Shown: positions 21,697 to 31,023 of the stretch, one piece after another
Layout of the letters: the number at the start of each line of letters is the position of its first letter
How positions within the stretch are numbered: the stretch's first letter is position 1
DNA from: Balneolales bacterium
GTDB lineage: Bacteria; Bacteroidota; Rhodothermia; Balneolales; Cyclonatronaceae
Assembly (NCBI GenBank): GCA_007125355.1
Contig: SLDG01000041.1
Span: 1-40,295, forward strand
Length of the DNA stretch: 40,295 nucleotides
Direction: 5' to 3'
The notes under the pieces: generated by a model
What the model was told of the DNA's origin: nothing
The model's database searches: none
What the model saw: only the letters and a program-made list of their open reading frames with translations
Position numbers and translations under genes: made by a program

Positions 21697-21991
21697 ATAG
21701 CCAATTATTGTTTATTCGATGTAAAAGCTGTATTGCAAGTTATAGCTTTGAAGTGGTTTAAGGGTCAAAATTAAAAGACCATACGTTTAACAACGTGCAT
21801 GGCCAAATATATGTATAAAATATCCCAAAAATATCTAAAATTGAGGTATTGTTCACTTGCCTGAATAAACCCCGGGAAGAACACGGTTTTGCAAAGCCTT
21901 CTATTAGTCAGAAAAAATGTTGGCATTGGGTTATCACTTTTATATACTTAGCACTTAATGAACAATAATCAACAAATGAATTTTATTTACT

Positions 21992-22819
21992 TTGTTTGAA
22001 TCAACCGACATTATACTAATAAAGTATGGTGGGAATGCCATGCTTAATCCGGATTTGCAAAAGCAGGTTGTTGTTGCTTTGACTGAATTACATTCTCAGG
22101 GGCTTGGCATTGTTCTTGTGCATGGTGGCGGGCCTGAGATTAACAAGCTGCTGAAACTTGCCATGGTTGAAAGTGAGTTTGTAGGCGGACAACGCAAAAC
22201 GTCTGCCGAAGCAATGATATATGTTCAAATGGCACTGCGCGGGCAAGTAAATGGTACGTTGGTTCGTCTGCTAAATAATGCCGGTGTATCAGCTGTTGGG
22301 CTCTCCGGCAAAGATGGCAGCATGGTCATCGCCGAAAAAAGATTTCACGTGCTAAATGTAAATGGCAAAACCGAAAAAGCTGATTTGGGATTTGTTGGAA
22401 ATATCAAGGATATAAATCCCAAATTGATTTTTACACTCATAGAAAACAGCTATTTACCTGTTGTGGCGCCGATTGCAGTCGGAGAAGATGGAATGGATTA
22501 CAATATAAACGCCGATATTTTTGCCGGAAAACTGTCAGCGGCACTCAAGGCAAAAGCGTATGTAAGCCTGACCGATGTTGATGGATTGTATCATGATATT
22601 AATAATCCCGAGTCGAGAATCCCTCAGGCGACCTTACCTGAGTTGCATCAATTTATGAAAGATATTGCAACAGGAGGAATGCTCCCCAAACTGGAGTCCA
22701 TCGCCGTTGCATTACAGGGTGGGGTAAAAGAAGCTCATATTTTTAATGGAACAAAGCCGGATGATCTGAAGCAACAACTGCGGGGTAAGTCAACTTCTGG
22801 TACAAAAATCACCGCTTAG
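21992..22819 (+). CDS. argB: Acetylglutamate kinase (TTG start as tracked)
   Basis: IKYGGNAML, VHGGGPEINKLL, AVGLSGKDGSM, INADIFAGKLSAALKAKAYVSLTDVDGL, TGGMLPKLESIAVALQGGV. Confidence 0.92.
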   Translation: MFESTDIILIKYGGNAMLNPDLQKQVVVALTELHSQGLGIVLVHGGGPEINKLLKLAMVESEFVGGQRKTSAEAMIYVQMALRGQVNGTLVRLLNNAGVSAVGLSGKDGSMVIAEKRFHVLNVNGKTEKADLGFVGNIKDINPKLIFTLIENSYLPVVAPIAVGEDGMDYNINADIFAGKLSAALKAKAYVSLTDVDGLYHDINNPESRIPQATLPELHQFMKDIATGGMLPKLESIAVALQGGVKEAHIFNGTKPDDLKQQLRGKSTSGTKITA

Positions 22820-22854
22820 AAAACCAATCACTTTTTTACACAAGAGTTTCAATT

Positions 22855-23886
22855 ATGATTAAAGCAGGAATTGCAGGCGCATCAGGTTACACAGGGTCAG
22901 AATTGATTCGATTTTTGATTCAGCACCCTGATGTTGAAATAACATCCGTAACCTCAGAGCGTGCTGCCGGTCAAGCCATAGAATCTATACATCCACAATT
23001 CAGGGGGATGAAAAACATCACCTTGTCTTCCATAAAAGAGTTAGATACAAGTGCGTTGGATGTGCTTTTCCTGGCACTGCCACATAGAGTTTCAATGAAA
23101 TTTGTGGCCGAAAACCATCCAATGAAGTGTCCGGTTATTGATTTATCGGGTGATTTCAGATTAAATGATGCTGATGTATATGAATGCTGGTACGGCGAAA
23201 AGCATCAAAAACCGGATTTGTTAGATTCGGCTGTATTCGGACTGCCTGAGCTTTTCAGAAATCAGATAAAAAATGCAAAACTGGTATCAAATCCGGGATG
23301 TTATCCCACTTCGGCTATTATCCCGCTTGCACCACTGGTAGAAGAGGGATTTATAGACACAAAAACAGTTGTAATTGATGCCAAATCGGGAACTACCGGA
23401 GCGGGAGCCAGTGCAAAAGAAGGAACACATTTCCCGAATGTTCATGATAATTTCAGTGCCTATGGCTTAAAAACACATAGACATACACCTGAAATAGAAA
23501 TGACCATTGACCGCTTTTGCGGGGTTCGCCCAATGGTTCAGTTTACGCCCCACTTGTTACCGATTAACAGGGGGATTTTAACCGCTGTTTATTCTATGCC
23601 TGTAAAAGACATCAATGAAAATAAACTTAGGGAACTTTATGCAGATGTGTATGGAAATGAATATTTTATACGATTGGTTGAACAACCGCCTCAACTAAAA
23701 AATGTTAGAGGTTCAAATTTTTGTGATGTTTACGTTACGCATGACAACAGAACAAATCGTATTATAACCATAAGTGCTATTGACAATCTTGTAAAGGGTG
23801 CAGCAGGGCAGGCAGTGCAGAATATGAATATACTTCTTGGCCTCGATGAAACGGCGGGCTTGACTTTAGCGCCGGTATCACCTTAA
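22855..23886 (+). CDS. argC: N-acetyl-gamma-glutamyl-phosphate reductase
   Basis: AGIAGASGYTGSELIRFLIQHPDVEI; SNPGCYPTSAIIPLAPL; KSGTTGAGASAKEGTHF; HRHTPEIEM. Confidence 0.96.
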   Translation: MIKAGIAGASGYTGSELIRFLIQHPDVEITSVTSERAAGQAIESIHPQFRGMKNITLSSIKELDTSALDVLFLALPHRVSMKFVAENHPMKCPVIDLSGDFRLNDADVYECWYGEKHQKPDLLDSAVFGLPELFRNQIKNAKLVSNPGCYPTSAIIPLAPLVEEGFIDTKTVVIDAKSGTTGAGASAKEGTHFPNVHDNFSAYGLKTHRHTPEIEMTIDRFCGVRPMVQFTPHLLPINRGILTAVYSMPVKDINENKLRELYADVYGNEYFIRLVEQPPQLKNVRGSNFCDVYVTHDNRTNRIITISAIDNLVKGAAGQAVQNMNILLGLDETAGLTLAPVSP

Positions 23887-23902
23887 AAATAACTTACGTG
23901 CT

Positions 23903-25105
23903 ATGCAAAATATATCAGATGTCCGAGGGTTCAAATTCTGGGGTGCTCATACCGGCGTTAAAAACAAGCGAAGAGATTTAGGATTTATTTATTCTGTTAA
24001 ACCGGCATCAGCTGCCGCTGTGTTTACAAAAAATGTTATCGTAGCCGAACCTATAAAAATCAGCCGCGATTCGGTTAAAGATGGCGTATTACAGGCCATT
24101 GTGGTTAATTCAGGCAATGCGAATGCGTGTACCGGCAAGCAGGGCTATGAAGGGGCAAAAGCTATGATTGCCGAAACAGCGAAGCAATTCGATATCCCCG
24201 AATCGCATGTTTTGGTGGCTTCCACCGGCGTAATTGGACGCGAATTTCCCACTGAAAAAATTCTGGATGGAATTAGGGTTAACGCATTGAAAATTTCTGA
24301 CAGAAAAGTGGCAGGCTCATTTCTGGCATCGGCGATTCTTACCACAGATACATTTCCTAAAGAGGGATTTGTGAAGTTTAAAGTGGGTGGGAAAACCATA
24401 AATATGGGCGCCGTAGCAAAAGGCTCTGGGATGATTCATCCCGATATGGGAACAATGCTATGTTTTATTGTTTGTGATGCTGCCATAGATTTCAAGTTGC
24501 TTGATAAGGCGCTAAAAGAGGTCGTAGACCAGACATTTAACATGATTACCGTAGATGGTGATACATCAACCAACGATATGGTCTCCATTATGTGTAATGG
24601 TGAAGCCGGCAATCCGGAAATAACGGAAGAGGGTGCCGATTACAAACTGTTTAAGTCTAAACTCCTTGAATTATGTCACCATTTGGCGCGCTTGATTGTA
24701 TCAGACGGCGAAGGTGCCTCTAAGATTTTAGAGTATATCGTAAAAGGGGCTAAAACCGAGCAGGATGCTCGAAAAATAATACGAACGGTATCGGATTCAT
24801 CGCTCGTAAAAACCGCAATGTTTGGCCGTGACCCTAACTGGGGAAGAATAATCGCAGCAGCCGGACGCTCAGGCATAACGTTTAAACCCGAAAACGTAGA
24901 CTTGTACATTGGCAGTGACGAAGATGTGCAACTGCTTAAGAAAGGCCAACCGTGTCCAGTTGACTTTACCAAACTGAAAAACATGATGAAATCAACCGAC
25001 CTGCGAATTACAATCAACCTAAACGACGGCAAAGCAACCGCCAAAGGCTGGGGCTGCGACCTAAGCTACGAATACGTTCGCATCAACGCGGAGTATACTA
25101 CGTAG
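23903..25105 (+). CDS. argJ: Bifunctional glutamate N-acetyltransferase/amino-acid acetyltransferase
   Basis: VVNSGNANACTGKQGYEGAKAM; ASTGVIGREFP; GMIHPDMGTMLCFI; ITVDGDTSTNDMV; GRDPNWGRIIAAAGRSG. Confidence 0.97.
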   Translation: MQNISDVRGFKFWGAHTGVKNKRRDLGFIYSVKPASAAAVFTKNVIVAEPIKISRDSVKDGVLQAIVVNSGNANACTGKQGYEGAKAMIAETAKQFDIPESHVLVASTGVIGREFPTEKILDGIRVNALKISDRKVAGSFLASAILTTDTFPKEGFVKFKVGGKTINMGAVAKGSGMIHPDMGTMLCFIVCDAAIDFKLLDKALKEVVDQTFNMITVDGDTSTNDMVSIMCNGEAGNPEITEEGADYKLFKSKLLELCHHLARLIVSDGEGASKILEYIVKGAKTEQDARKIIRTVSDSSLVKTAMFGRDPNWGRIIAAAGRSGITFKPENVDLYIGSDEDVQLLKKGQPCPVDFTKLKNMMKSTDLRITINLNDGKATAKGWGCDLSYEYVRINAEYTT

Positions 25106-25327
25106 ATATTGGTTTTTTGGGGTTTATTAGGTTGTGAGTTGAACCACTATGGCTCGAAGAATGTGATTACTGTACTAATTCAGCCAACGTTTACTCTCCT
25201 TAAACCATTAAGAAACAAGAAAACCCCTAAATAATCAAGTACATATGCCCTTAGTAAACTTATTGGTTTTATGTCTTTTTTATAAATCATCACACACTTA
25301 AACCATTCGTGTCTTTGAGTCTTGGTG

Positions 25328-25346
25328 CCTGCCTGCTGCAGGCAGG
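25328..25346. repeat. Palindrome CCTGCCTG-CTG-CAGGCAGG in an A/T-rich intergenic region
   Basis: Perfect 8-bp arms, next to GTGTCTTTGAGTCTTGGTG, a dispersed-repeat-like phrase. Confidence 0.6.
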
Positions 25347-25585
25347 GTTCAAAAAAAAGGAGATTCTTTGTAAGTATAATAACTAAAAAAACGAAGTTAT
25401 ATACTTGCAATCTCACCGACCCAAAATCCACTCAATACAAGCTTTCGCATTTTACCCGGTTTAATATATCTGATTATTAATAAAGTATTTAATTTGTTAT
25501 ATTTCTTAGCTGTTAAGGATAGAAAAGGGTGTATGTCATCCTAATTATTAATCTTACGAATTGAAATTAGAAATTATTCAGCAAC

Positions 25586-26035
25586 ATGTTCGACTTTACG
25601 GTTATTAAACCATCTACATATAGAGAAAGCACACACGATCTTACCGAAATTATTAATTTTCTGCATACCCATCTTGGTCAATATGGCGACAATAAAGAGG
25701 ACATTCGTAAATGTCTGAATTACGCTTTAAGTGATGAACCAGGATTTGGTGGGTTTGTAGTAACCGCGCGCGATACGCAAAAAGGTAATTTGGCCGGAGT
25801 TGTTGTAATTAACGATACAGGTATGGAAGGGTACATACCCGAAAATATTTTAGTATACATAGCTGTACATGACGGTTACAGAGGTAAAGGCTTGGGTAAA
25901 AGTCTGATGAAAACCACAATGGAAACAGCAGAGGGAGACATTGCATTACATGTTGAACCGGATAACCCTGCCAGATACCTGTACGAAAAACTTGGCTTTA
26001 CCAATAAATATCTTGAGATGCGCTACACGCGTTAG
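25586..26035 (+). CDS. GNAT family N-acetyltransferase
   Basis: 149 aa; ILVYIAVHDGYRGKGLGKSLMKTTMETAEGDIALHVEPDNPARYLYEKLGFTNKYLEMRY. Confidence 0.9.
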   Translation: MFDFTVIKPSTYRESTHDLTEIINFLHTHLGQYGDNKEDIRKCLNYALSDEPGFGGFVVTARDTQKGNLAGVVVINDTGMEGYIPENILVYIAVHDGYRGKGLGKSLMKTTMETAEGDIALHVEPDNPARYLYEKLGFTNKYLEMRYTR

Positions 26036-26037
26036 TT

Positions 26038-27108
26038 ATGGCCTACTTAAAAGTTTACAGAGATAAATTAAAGCATAATCATGCTTTTTTGTCTGAACTG
26101 TTCAAAAAGAATGACATAGAATGGGGGGCGGTAACCAAATTATTTTGCGGTAACGAAGACCTTATCCGTGAAATAATCAATCTGGGAATTCGCGAAGTAC
26201 ACGACTCCCGTATCAGTAATCTCGCTGTCGTAAAGAAAATCGATCCCGATGTACAGACTGTATATATAAAGCCACCACCAAGGAAAATTATCCCTGATAT
26301 TGTTCGCTTTGCAGACGTAAGTTTCGACTCTGATATTGGCACCATCAAAATGCTTTCGAAAGAGGCTAAGAAGCAGAAGAAAGTCCATAAAATAATCATT
26401 ATGATTGAAATGGGGGACTTACGTGAAGGCGTTGTACGAGAAGACCTTGTAGATTTTTATGAACAAGTTTTCAAACTGCCCAATATTTCCATAAGCGGAA
26501 TCGGAACCAACCTTAACTGCCTGCATGGTGTAATGCCAAATACAGATAAGTTGATTCAGCTCTCTTTGTACAAACAAATAATTGAGTTAAAGTTTAACAA
26601 AAAAATCCCTTACATATCGGGCGGAACATCAGTTACAGTTCCACTTTTGCTGCGGAATCAAATCCCCCATGAAATTAACCATTTCAGAATTGGCGAGTCA
26701 CTTTATTTCGGCCTCGATTTGTTTAGCGGAAAAACTATTGAGGGTATGGAGCCGTCGGTTATGGAGCTCTTCAGTCAAATAATTGAACTTTATGAGAAGC
26801 CGGTAGTCCCAAGTGGCGAACTTGGCAGTAACCCATTTGGTGAGGTTGCTGAGATAGATGAAAAACTCTACGGCAAAACAAGCAACAGGGCTATTATAGA
26901 TGTCGGTTTTCTTGATATTGACCCCAAGTTTTTAATCCCGGTGAATCCTAATGTCGAAATTGTCGATGCAAGCTCAGATATGCTTGTTGTAGATGTTGGG
27001 GAGAATAAGGATGGATATAAAGTAGGGGATATGCTTCGTTTCAGGCTCAAATATATGGGTGCATTGGGAATTATGAACTCAGATTATATCGACAAAATTA
27101 TTGAATAA
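26038..27108 (+). CDS. Alanine/ornithine racemase family PLP-dependent enzyme
   Basis: 356 aa; fold-type III racemase pattern GAVTKLFCGN, IREVHDSRISNL, MIEMGDLREGV, GIGTNLNCLHG, INHFRIGESLYFG. Confidence 0.85.
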   Translation: MAYLKVYRDKLKHNHAFLSELFKKNDIEWGAVTKLFCGNEDLIREIINLGIREVHDSRISNLAVVKKIDPDVQTVYIKPPPRKIIPDIVRFADVSFDSDIGTIKMLSKEAKKQKKVHKIIIMIEMGDLREGVVREDLVDFYEQVFKLPNISISGIGTNLNCLHGVMPNTDKLIQLSLYKQIIELKFNKKIPYISGGTSVTVPLLLRNQIPHEINHFRIGESLYFGLDLFSGKTIEGMEPSVMELFSQIIELYEKPVVPSGELGSNPFGEVAEIDEKLYGKTSNRAIIDVGFLDIDPKFLIPVNPNVEIVDASSDMLVVDVGENKDGYKVGDMLRFRLKYMGALGIMNSDYIDKIIE

Positions 27109-27109
27109 G

Positions 27110-27700
27110 ATGTTAAAACCATCCGTTTTTGAATTTCATCCGGTGATGGAATATACGGGTCCGCTTACCGCGATTGACCTTTCAAAAGGATATGACCATT
27201 CGGAAAATGCTCCTGAATTAAGAGGTGCAGGTGGTTATTTGGAGAGGAGAGAAGCAATGTACACTTCGGTACTCTACGGAGGAAAACGGTTCATACACAT
27301 GGGAGTTGACATTTGGGCGCCGCAAGGAGCACGCATTTTTGCATTTGATGACGGGGTGATTTGGGGAGTTCGGGATAATAATAACGAACTTGACTATGGT
27401 CCCACTTTAGTAACTGAACATGAATTTGGCGGAGTGCGTCTTTTCGCTTTACATGGGCATCTAAGCAAAGAGTCTATCATCAAATTGAAGCCCGGCACGC
27501 GATTTTCGAAAGGTGATGTTCTTGGTGTTTTAGGAAGTCGTCAGGAAAACGGCGGTTGGATACCACATTTGCACTTTCAGATTTCAGTAAAAGAACCCGA
27601 TGCCCCTGATATGCCGGGGGTAGTCTCTGAGGAAGAATTGCAGGAAGCTATAAAAATCTATCCTGATCCACGTATTGTACTTGGCCCGTTATATCTGTAA
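27110..27700 (+). CDS. M23 family peptidase-like protein, no evident signal peptide
   Basis: ORF track start TTG 27101; ATG 27110 also in frame. HMGVDIWAPQGARIFAFDDGVI (HxxxD), LFALHGHLS, IPHLHFQI (HxH). N-terminus MLKPSVFEFHPVMEYTGPL lacks a hydrophobic core. Confidence 0.85.
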   Translation: MLKPSVFEFHPVMEYTGPLTAIDLSKGYDHSENAPELRGAGGYLERREAMYTSVLYGGKRFIHMGVDIWAPQGARIFAFDDGVIWGVRDNNNELDYGPTLVTEHEFGGVRLFALHGHLSKESIIKLKPGTRFSKGDVLGVLGSRQENGGWIPHLHFQISVKEPDAPDMPGVVSEEELQEAIKIYPDPRIVLGPLYL

Positions 27701-27715
27701 ATCTTACCTTAGTTA

Positions 27716-28894
27716 ATGAAAACCGACATCTTTATAAAAAACAATCTTTCTGAAATCATATCATTTCGTAAAGAACTACATGCTAATCCCGAGGTCTCTG
27801 GCAAAGAAATAAAAACAGCAGAGCGAGTAACAGAATGGCTGAAAGATTGTAAGCCTGATCGGTTAATCACAAACATCGGAGGCGAAGGCATTGCTACTAT
27901 ATTTGGAGAAGATTCCAGGAAATCACTTTTATTCAGAGCGGAGCTTGATGCGTTGCCAATCAACGATAATATTGAAGCAGATTACAGGTCAAATGCAAAA
28001 GGTGTTGGGCACAAATGTGGCCACGACGGACACATGGCTAATCTTGCCGGCCTTGCTCTTTGGTTGAAGGAAAATCGCCCGAAAGACGGAAATGTAATGC
28101 TGCTATTTCAGCCGGCTGAAGAAACCGGTGAGGGCGCGGCGAAAATGCTGTCTGATCCCAAACTTAAGCAACTGGGGTCACCATCGGTGATTGCTATGCA
28201 TAACTTGCCGGGATTTGAAAAAGGCGATGTGATTTTAAAAGATGATGTGTTCACATTTGCATCAACGGGCATGATTATTCAGCTGGAAGGTGCGACCTCA
28301 CACGCTGCTCATCCTGAAGGGGGAATTTCTCCATCACTTGCAGTATCTGAAATTATTCAACTGCTGGAAAATCCTACATCCTCAACTGGACATTCTGAGG
28401 ATAAGGTTCGCATAACAGTTATACACGCTAAGATTGGTGAGCAGGCGTTTGGAACTTCCCCGGGCGAGGCGGTGGTCATGGCTACAATTCGTTCAGCGGA
28501 GACTGAAATAATGGACGCCGCTACGAAAGAAATCGAATCAAATGTAAAAGAAATTGTCACTAAATTTAAATTAAGTCTTAATATTTCATACACAGAAAGA
28601 TTTGAAACCACCCGAAACGATGCCGAAATGGCAGATGTGGTCAGAAAAGCAGCCAAAGATTGTGCTCTGAATATTCAGGAAATTGAAAAACCATTTCCCT
28701 GGAGTGAAGATTTTGGTAGATTTACAGGTGTATTTCCCGGTGTATTATTAGGGATGGGAGCCGGTGTTGAGTATCCGCAGTTGCATCATCCAAAATATGA
28801 TTATCCCGATGAATTAATTCCTGTGGCGCTTAGGTTTTACATCCAAATAATGAATAACTACTTCGGTCTTTCAGAAAAAGAATCTACGAACTAA
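27716..28894 (+). CDS. M20D family amidohydrolase
   Basis: 392 aa; FRAELDALPI, HKCGHDGHMANLAGLALWL, LLFQPAEETGEGAAKML, IAMHNLPG. Confidence 0.92.
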   Translation: MKTDIFIKNNLSEIISFRKELHANPEVSGKEIKTAERVTEWLKDCKPDRLITNIGGEGIATIFGEDSRKSLLFRAELDALPINDNIEADYRSNAKGVGHKCGHDGHMANLAGLALWLKENRPKDGNVMLLFQPAEETGEGAAKMLSDPKLKQLGSPSVIAMHNLPGFEKGDVILKDDVFTFASTGMIIQLEGATSHAAHPEGGISPSLAVSEIIQLLENPTSSTGHSEDKVRITVIHAKIGEQAFGTSPGEAVVMATIRSAETEIMDAATKEIESNVKEIVTKFKLSLNISYTERFETTRNDAEMADVVRKAAKDCALNIQEIEKPFPWSEDFGRFTGVFPGVLLGMGAGVEYPQLHHPKYDYPDELIPVALRFYIQIMNNYFGLSEKESTN

Positions 28895-28921
28895 ATATAA
28901 AACAAGCGATTATCTCAATAC

Positions 28922-30082
28922 ATGTTCCATAGCTCTTATATTGAAATCAGTGAATCAGCACTAAAGAATAATCTGGATTACCTTAGAAACAGATTTGGCG
29001 GTGATGTTATTTTTTCCTCTGTCATTAAAGGAAACGCGTATGGGCATGGAATTGAGAACATCCTGCCTCTCGCAGAAAAATATGGGGTTAATCATTTTTC
29101 AGTATTTAGTGCAAATGAAGCCCTCAAAGCCCTGAAATATCGCACCAATGGCAGTGAGATAATGATAATGGGGATGATTGATAATGAGCAGGTAGAATGG
29201 GCGGTCGAAAATGGCATATCATTTTATGTATTTGAAAAAGACAGGCTCAATTCTGCAATTGAAAACGCTAAAAGGCTGAAAACGAAGGCGAAAATACACG
29301 TTGAGCTGGAAACTGGTATGTATAGAACCGGATTTGAGGAATCAGAACTTGATGAAATCAACGAAATTATTAAAAAAAACACTGAATTTCTCAGCGTTGA
29401 GGGCATTTGCACCCATTTTGCCGGAGCTGAAAGCATCAGTAATTATCTGAGGGTAAAAAATCAGATGAAATTGTACAGCAGGATGGTAAGGAAGATTCAG
29501 AAATCGGGATTAATTTTCAAAAAATGCCATGTTGCGTGCTCTGCTGCAGCAATTAGGTACAAACGAACATTGATGGATATGGTAAGAATTGGAATTGCAC
29601 AATATGGAATGTGGCCAAATCGGGAGACATTTATGCACGATGTATCTGAACAGGAAGGGGATGAATACGCGGTCGATCCACTTAATAGAGTTATCAGTTG
29701 GAAAACCAATGTGATGAGCCTTAAAGAAATACCGGCAAATAGGTTTGTTGGATATGGCACATCGTACCTGACAAACACCAAAACTACAATCGCTACGGTT
29801 CCGGTTGGTTATGTTCACGGGTTTAACAGAAACCTGAGTAATCTGGGAAAGGTAATGATACATGGTAAGCATGTTCCTGTAATAGGCCTTGTAAATATGA
29901 ATATGATGGTGGTAGATGTAACAAATCTCGAGAATGTGCAAAAAGGGGATGAAGTTGTGATTATTGGAAATCAAGATGGCAATGAGTTGAGTGTAAGTTC
30001 TTTCAGCGAGCTCACAAATTACCTTAACTATGAGACTTTAGCACGATTACCGGAAGTTATTCCCCGTTTTGTGGTTGATTGA
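28922..30082 (+). CDS. alr: Alanine racemase family protein
   Basis: 386 aa; PLP-lysine region SVIKGNAYGHGI; HVELETGMYRTGF; GICTHFAGAES; VRIGIAQYGMWP; VGYGTSYL; VGLVNMNMMVVDVT. Confidence 0.88.
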   Translation: MFHSSYIEISESALKNNLDYLRNRFGGDVIFSSVIKGNAYGHGIENILPLAEKYGVNHFSVFSANEALKALKYRTNGSEIMIMGMIDNEQVEWAVENGISFYVFEKDRLNSAIENAKRLKTKAKIHVELETGMYRTGFEESELDEINEIIKKNTEFLSVEGICTHFAGAESISNYLRVKNQMKLYSRMVRKIQKSGLIFKKCHVACSAAAIRYKRTLMDMVRIGIAQYGMWPNRETFMHDVSEQEGDEYAVDPLNRVISWKTNVMSLKEIPANRFVGYGTSYLTNTKTTIATVPVGYVHGFNRNLSNLGKVMIHGKHVPVIGLVNMNMMVVDVTNLENVQKGDEVVIIGNQDGNELSVSSFSELTNYLNYETLARLPEVIPRFVVD

Positions 30083-30390
30083 AAGATCTGAAATTATGTC
30101 TGAAATCCGGCAGATTGTATATTAAATTGTACACATTAATTAGAAAGTAGACACCCATTTTCATCATTTTGGGCATGTTTGCCATTAATTCCTTCAAAAA
30201 TTTATTGGTATGGTTTTTGTTCCTTAACTCTGTAGAACACGTTGAATAAAAGATTCCGTATAAAAGCGGATGAAATTATAAATCAGCGGCTCTTGTTTTA
30301 AATAATGAGTTTAGAGTTCATCCACTAAAGGCTCTTATTTAATAACAGTTAAAGGATACAATAACAATTTTAACTAAGCGTTTAAGCCTT

Positions 30391-31023
30391 ATGTTGACAA
30401 CACAAAGTAACACTTCAAAATACACTGGTCTTGATGATCAGGAACTCGTACGTATGTACAGAAGAGAGAATGATCAGGTGGCATTCAGCGAATTGATGAA
30501 TCGCCATCAGAACAAAATATATTCGTACATATATAGTATGGTTACCAATCAGGAAGTGGCTAACGATATTTTCCAGGAAACCTTTACCAAGGTAATCACC
30601 AAAATGGGTGACACCTATAATGAACAAGGTAAATGGATTGCTTGGGTCATGCGTATTGCTCATAATGCTACAATTGACCATATCCGTAAAAGAAAGCGTT
30701 TTGTTGATGTCAACTCTCATGATGACTCAGACTACGACTTCTACGACAGACTGGAAGATTCGAATACGCCGAGTGCACAGGATAACCTTGAGTTTGATGA
30801 AGCTAAAAAAAGCCTCATGAAACACATAGATGGCCTGCCACAAGAACAGCGTGAAGTGGTTATGCTGAGACATTACTATGAGATGTCTTTTAAAGAAATA
30901 GCCGAATTAACCAACGTTTCCATAAACACGGCTCTGGGCAGAATGCGCTACGCACTGATTAATCTCAGGAAAATGTTTGACAAGGAAAACGGAAAAGAGT
31001 ACCAATATGCAGAACGTGGATGA
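30391..31023 (+). CDS. ECF-type RNA polymerase sigma factor
   Basis: 210 aa; QDLVRMYRR-like region 2 (DDQELVRMYRRENDQVAFSELMNRHQNKIYSYIYSMVTNQEVANDIFQETFTKV); region 4 GLPQEQREVVMLRHYYEMSFKEIAELTNVSINTALGRMRYALINLRK. Confidence 0.92.
   Translation: MLTTQSNTSKYTGLDDQELVRMYRRENDQVAFSELMNRHQNKIYSYIYSMVTNQEVANDIFQETFTKVITKMGDTYNEQGKWIAWVMRIAHNATIDHIRKRKRFVDVNSHDDSDYDFYDRLEDSNTPSAQDNLEFDEAKKSLMKHIDGLPQEQREVVMLRHYYEMSFKEIAELTNVSINTALGRMRYALINLRKMFDKENGKEYQYAERG

Noticed and set aside
21779-21802. Imperfect inverted repeat CCATACGTT-TAAC-AACGTGCATGG between argB and the plug-domain gene as an ARG box or operator
   Set aside because: No match to a known ARG box that I can support; only short perfect arms (ACGTT/AACGT).
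25180-25431. 83-aa minus-strand ORF
   Set aside because: Runs through a palindrome and repeat-like phrase; composition and lack of RBS argue against coding.
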